Positions 27,401 through 33,400 of a stretch of DNA of 64,000 bases are shown here, one piece after another; the first letter of the stretch is position 1; each line of letters begins with the position of its first letter. Origin of the DNA: Cladorhizidae sp. MBARI D1340-BT2 (Eukaryota; Porifera; Demospongiae; Poecilosclerida; Cladorhizidae). The stretch covers positions 44,815,588 through 44,879,587 of the forward strand of contig JAQNBH010000007.1 of NCBI GenBank assembly GCA_028752905.1, read 5' to 3'. A program made the position numbers and the translations under genes. A model generated the notes under the pieces. The model worked only from the letters and a program-made list of their open reading frames with translations. It did not search any database and had not been told where the DNA came from.

Positions 27401-30400
27401 GTAACACGAGTCAAGAAACACAAGAGTCAAGTAACACAAGAGTCAAGTAACGCAAGAGTCAAGTAACACAAGTCTAGTAACACAAGAGTTAAGTAATGCA
27501 ATAGTCAAGTAACACAAGAGTCAAGTAACACAAGAGTCAAGTAACGCAAGAGTCAAGTAACACAAGAGTCAAGTAACGCAAGAGTCAAGTAACACAAGAG
27601 TCAAGTAACGCAAGAGTCAAGTAACACAAAAGTCTAGTAACACAAGAGTTAAGTAATGCAATAGTCAAGTAACACAAGAGTCAAGTAACACAAAAGTCTA
27701 GTAACACAAGAGTTAAGTAACACAAGAGTCAAGTAACACAAGAGTCAAGTAACACAAGAGTCAAGTAACGCAAGAGTCAAGTAACACAAGAGTCAAGTAA
27801 CGCAAGAGTCAAGTAACGCAAGAGTCAAGTAACGCAAGAGTCAAGTAACACAAAAGTCTAGTAACACAAGAGTTAAGTAATGCAATAGTCAAGTAACACA
27901 AGAGTCAAGTGTCACAAGAGTCGAGGGTGCCTTCTTCATGGCGTGAGAGCTCACCCAGGTGAGCAGTGTGGCTAGCCTAGCCATGGTAAAGGTAAACGAA
28001 CTTCTGGAATGCTTCTTTGCTTCTCTACCTCCCTGGCATGGAGGCCAATGACCTTAGCAGTTCTTAGCTAGCTAAGTAGTGCCTTGTTCTTCAAGCTTCT
28101 AGTGTGGCAGGCAACGACTCTATCTCAGAGACTTCCACTTTATATAGGGGATCATCTGTAGCTAGAGCCAGACATCCACTGCAACTATTCATTGTTACTT
28201 CCTGTCACAGATCCTTGCCGCTGTAACTGTCTCTATTGCAGCAGCTGTGAGTTATTCCAGTTGAGTAGGATTAGATACAGCCTTGCTAGCTGGTAAGCTT
28301 GACTTAGATTTCACCATGCAAGCTCTGAGATTTTTTGTGTGTCTTCCAAGTTGCGATCTTTGTGCGGATATATCCACTATTGTCAGAAAGTGGGCATACA
28401 GATTATCCACTATTGGCCCTAAATATGCAATTACTCAATTGCACATGCTCTTACTAAGAAGAATGTCATCTCATTTACCCGTCTAACTTCAAAGGATACG
28501 ATGTCCAGCCACTCTCTTTTACTAAAGCCACACCCATGTCATATATGTTGCACAAAGCTGGTGGAGGCGTCTCACAAGTCCAGGAATCTGTTTGGTGTTA
28601 GGACTGAAGATGGCACAAGGCACTGGGAAGAGCTTTCCAATGATAGACACCTGCAACAGCTGTCGAGACGAAGAGGAACTGATGGAAAGGTCCTTTTTGC
28701 CTTGATGTATGGATTCTGTGTGCAGCCATGGGGAACAATAGCAACAAGACATGGCACGCGCTGAAATGTGAAACAGCAATTTTAAAAAGTGTTTAAAAAG
28801 TGAGCCCACACCTGGTATAGTCCTCCACCACTCAACTATAAGCCCACACTTGGCCTAGTCCTCCATCACTCAACTATAAGCCCACACTTGGCCTAGTCCT
28901 CCATCACTCAACTATAAGCCCACACTTGGCCTAGTCCTCCATCACTCAACTATAAGCCCACACTTGGCCTAGTCCTCCATCACTCAACTATAAGCCCACA
29001 CTTGGCCTAGTCCTCCATCACTCAACTATAAGCCCACACTTGGCCTAGTCCTCCATCACTCAACTATAAATAAGCCCACACTTGGTCTATGAAGATACAA
29101 TGACTTTCTTGATAATCAATGTCAAGTTACTCACTCATGGGTCTGGCTAGCTGCAGCAGAAAGTCAGTGTAAGAACTAAGATGTGATCTTTTGTTTTTTT
29201 AATTATTATAATTATAATTATTATTATTATTATTTTAACAAACACTGGATTAGAAAACAAGCAGAATACAACTAAGGTGACCCTTTACCAAACCACAAGC
29301 CAATGGTTTTAGAGGTAAATGAGGTAAATGGTCATCTAACATAATCTACATGGAGACAGTCTTGTTTCCTGTGTCATCACCAATGTAGTTGCTCTGGTAG
29401 TGACATTTGCCGAGTGTCAATCTGGTTCCATATATATATATATATATATATTGTGGTCAGGCCATCACAACAAACACACACCACAAACACAATGGCATTA
29501 CATCGAGGTCAAGGTTGTCACTTGTGCAGGCTGCTGCTAGCAAGGCTAGCATCTTCCCTATTAGGAGAGCCTGGTAATAGGCAGCTGCTCATTTTAAATG
29601 GACCAGCAGCTCTTTGAAGTGCGTGATTTAGCACCATGTAATGCATGTTAGACAGATTTGAATGGGTTCGTTGTGATAGGACTTCACTGGACAGGCCAAT
29701 ATTTTCCATGTGGGTGTGAGTTGGTTTTCTTCTCATGTGCTTTTCAAAGAGCTGCTGTTCATTAAGTGCTTTGTTGCGTGTAATTAGCACCTGGTTGACT
29801 TGAAATGCTATTAGCTATTCAGACTTTGGCACTCTGTTCACAACTATAATAATACTAGTGCAAGTTGGCCTAGTCCTCCATCACTCAACTATAAGTCCAC
29901 ACTTGGCTGATGGATTGATTAATTGATTGGAAGCAATGATGACATAATTATTCACACCCAAGAGCATGTGGAAGAGAGTGTCACAGTCAGGACCTTACCT
30001 TGATCACACCAAGGCTAGGGTTGTCCGGAGGCAGGCTCGGGGACGGGCAAAGCCAAACCAATGCACTTGCATATGTACAGCAACTGTGCCGCGGGGGATA
30101 TGATTGGCTGTAACTCGGTCCTCCCCTTTTATGGACTTGTTAGAAAGAGTTTAGAGTTCAAGGCTGCAGTGAGGGTGTGGTCATGTTGAATGAGTCAAAG
30201 CTCGCCCCCTCCATAGTCCCTGGTTCCAATTATAATAGGTGTGTCAACATTATTCATGATTATACGTAGCGCTTACTGTGATGTGGTCGGCAATACTACC
30301 ATGCTTGTGTACTTACTGGTAATTGCATGATGTCACATGCTGATCACATGATCTCTAATGTGTTGCAGTGTATGAGGATCAGTCTGCCGGTGCTCGTGCT

Positions 30401-33400
30401 GAAGTGGTTCTCATCTCTGCCAACAGTGAAATATCCACGCGTCCAACTGGTAACGACAGTGGTTACTATGGCGATATACTTGGTCATCATGGAAACACAG
30501 GGGGCATCAAGTGGGGGCGTGACAGCATTGCCAGTGACCAGAGCAGCGACTCTGGTAACCATGACGAGAACAGCGAGGAATTCATTATGGGTACACTTAG
30601 TGTTCCCCCGGAGATCAGCTGGGTCAACATGGACAGCAAAGTGGAGCAGATCTTCATGGTATGTGCCTATGCAAGATAGTGGGAGGGGTGGGGGGCTGTG
30701 ATGCTCGGGTGAACCCGTTAGTGATCCTCGTGGAAGTTGTGAATATGCACACCCGGGCATGGCTTGGTTCCAAATGTCATCAAGACCACTCCCACATCTC
30801 GCATGGAAAGTGTATTGAATTACACTCTTCTCAACCTTCTGCGCACAAACACTTCACACCACAATACCCTAGTAGGAACGAACATGAGGGGGTGAGCTGG
30901 TAATGATCATCAGATTCACTAACCACACAATACAAGTTGTAGCTGATAGTCAGGCCAGCCAGGCTCTCCCTCATAATGCACACACACACTCACACACACA
31001 CTCGCTCACACATGGAAGTGTCTTGAGTCTTGTCAAATGCCATATAAATAACATTAAAATCGAAATCTTGAGATTGCATGTCGATCTAATTAGCATGACC
31101 TAATTGGCATGATTTTCTTCTAATTAGCATGCTTTTGTAATGAGGTTAGTGGGGATTAGTAGTTGTTAGTGGTGGAGGGGAGAGATGAGGATGTGGTTAG
31201 TGTATGATATGTTTGTATTGAGGGTGGGGTGGTGGGGTCATTGTGTTCTGCATGTTTCTCGTGTGTGCATTTGTGTGTGTGTCTGAGAGAGAACTGCACT
31301 CTATCTAAAGGGGGACAGTTGCATCCTATATATATGTGTGTATATATTTACAGCTATTTGTAGCCTTCATCAGTATATATATATATATATTTAACTTGTG
31401 GTTACAACTTTATAGCTCCATAGATTCTGTAAACTTCATCGTATGGACTTGATATATAGCTCAAAAGATAGGTCTCTCTGTGTGCTCTCTGTTGATACTA
31501 CACATAAGTATAACTATAGCCAAGTTACTAGAGCTACATAAGTATAACTATAGCAAAGTTACTAGAGCTACATAAGTATAACTATAGCAAAGCTACAAGT
31601 GGAGGGTACCTCAAAACCTAAATGCCTGATTTTGCCTCTCCAGATTTTCCAAGTGCTAGATAGTTGAAATTAGCACCAGTAGAAATTCATTTTCCACCCA
31701 CGGCTAGACCACGTACTTACGTTTTAGCGCCTAATGAAAACACTCATTGTGTATGAGTAGGGCTTCCTCAAGCCACTGGTGCTAATTTCAACTCTCTAGC
31801 ACTTGGCAATCTGGAGATATTTATGCGGCAAAATCAGGCATTCAGGTTTTGCACTTTAGTCCAGTAACTTGGCTATAGTTATACCCATGGAAAATATTTT
31901 AGTGTCAACAGAGAGCACACAGAGAGACCTATCTTTTGAGTTATATATCAAGTCCATACAATGAAGTTTACAGGATCTATGGAGCTATAAAGTGGTAACC
32001 ACAAGTGTTTTATTTATTTTAAAAATGCAACTGTCCTCCCCTTAGAAGGAGCTGTTTAGCTTGTGCAGTATGACTATACCTCTATACCTAACCCCCTCCC
32101 CCCCCCCCCCCCCCCCCCACCCAGCACTACATTGGAAGTATTGACGCTGATGGTATGCTCGGCTTGAGTGAGGACTCGGTGTACTGCTACAGAGTGGGGG
32201 AAGAGCGGAGACAGATCGGCAACGCCCTCCTCCCTCCCTCTACACCATACGAGGCTCTCGCAAACAAGCTCTCGGTCAAAGTTTACATCAAAGGTAGGGA
32301 GGGTGCCATGGGGGCTCCATGGAGACTTCATCTAGACCTACTGAATCATCCACTCACACACACACACATGCACGTACACACACACTCACACCAGTGGAAG
32401 TGGTTTCAGTTTATAGATGTGTGTGTCAAGCTCTCCTAGAGGTTGTGTTGCTCGTGTTTTAGAGAAGTGGCTTCATAGCATGAAGCATTGGCACATTATA
32501 GATGACGGTGGAGATGCACTTTAATCTGCACTGGTCTAAAGAGCAGGAGGTGTAGCGCTGTGTTGTGTTGTGCCTAATAGCTGGCCACCGACTGTCAGGA
32601 CTTGGCAATTGTCAAGAGGTGTTGTGTTGGGAAGGATGTATGTCAACCACACCCAATCCCAGCCGTGTTCATATGGATGTGTGACTGTCAGGGAGACAAT
32701 ATCACCCTCGTCATGTGCCAAATTTTGTCCACCTAATGCTATCCCTAAAAGCCCTAACCATTATTATTAGCACTGTAGTCCAGAATCTTAGCCCTAGCTA
32801 ATACCCCATGGCCCTGGCCAGCATTATTACATATTCCTTATTATTAGTACTAGCCAGGACGCTGGCCGAGCCTTGCGTGTAGTCAATTGACCTTTAACCC
32901 TTGAATCACGCTCAACAAAGACGGACACTGATTGGTCCAATGCTGGATTACAACTTTTTTCTAATCCAGCATCTGAAATGCAGCGTTGGACCAATCAGAA
33001 CATCGCGTGTCGGTGGCGGTTCAGGTCAATTGACAACATGCAATGCAATGCAATGCTCAGCCAGTGTCGTGCTGTGAACCTTTAGATGGGCAGGCAAGAA
33101 CTTTGACCTTTGAACATGTTGCTCTTGAAATTGTGCCGGACATTGTATATGCAAATTTCACATTTGTGGGAGGGAAGGGTGAAGAGGATAAGGAGAGGTG
33201 GGAGGGGGAGGGGAGGGTGAAGAGGATGAGGAGCGGTGGGAGGGGAGAAGGAGGCGGGTGATGATAGTGTGTGAGGTCAATGCTGTGAACAAGTTCCTCT
33301 TGTGTTGTCAGGCGTGGGTCAGAGGTCGTGTGACGACCTGGCCTTCCGTCTGATGATGGGCAAGGAAAGTTTGAGGTCCTTCATGAACATACTTGAAGAA

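Noticed and set aside
28501..28764. 87-codon plus-strand frame with Cys pairs
   Set aside because: Considered as a zinc-binding protein or extra NAV exon; no splice sites in a fitting phase and no recognised family.
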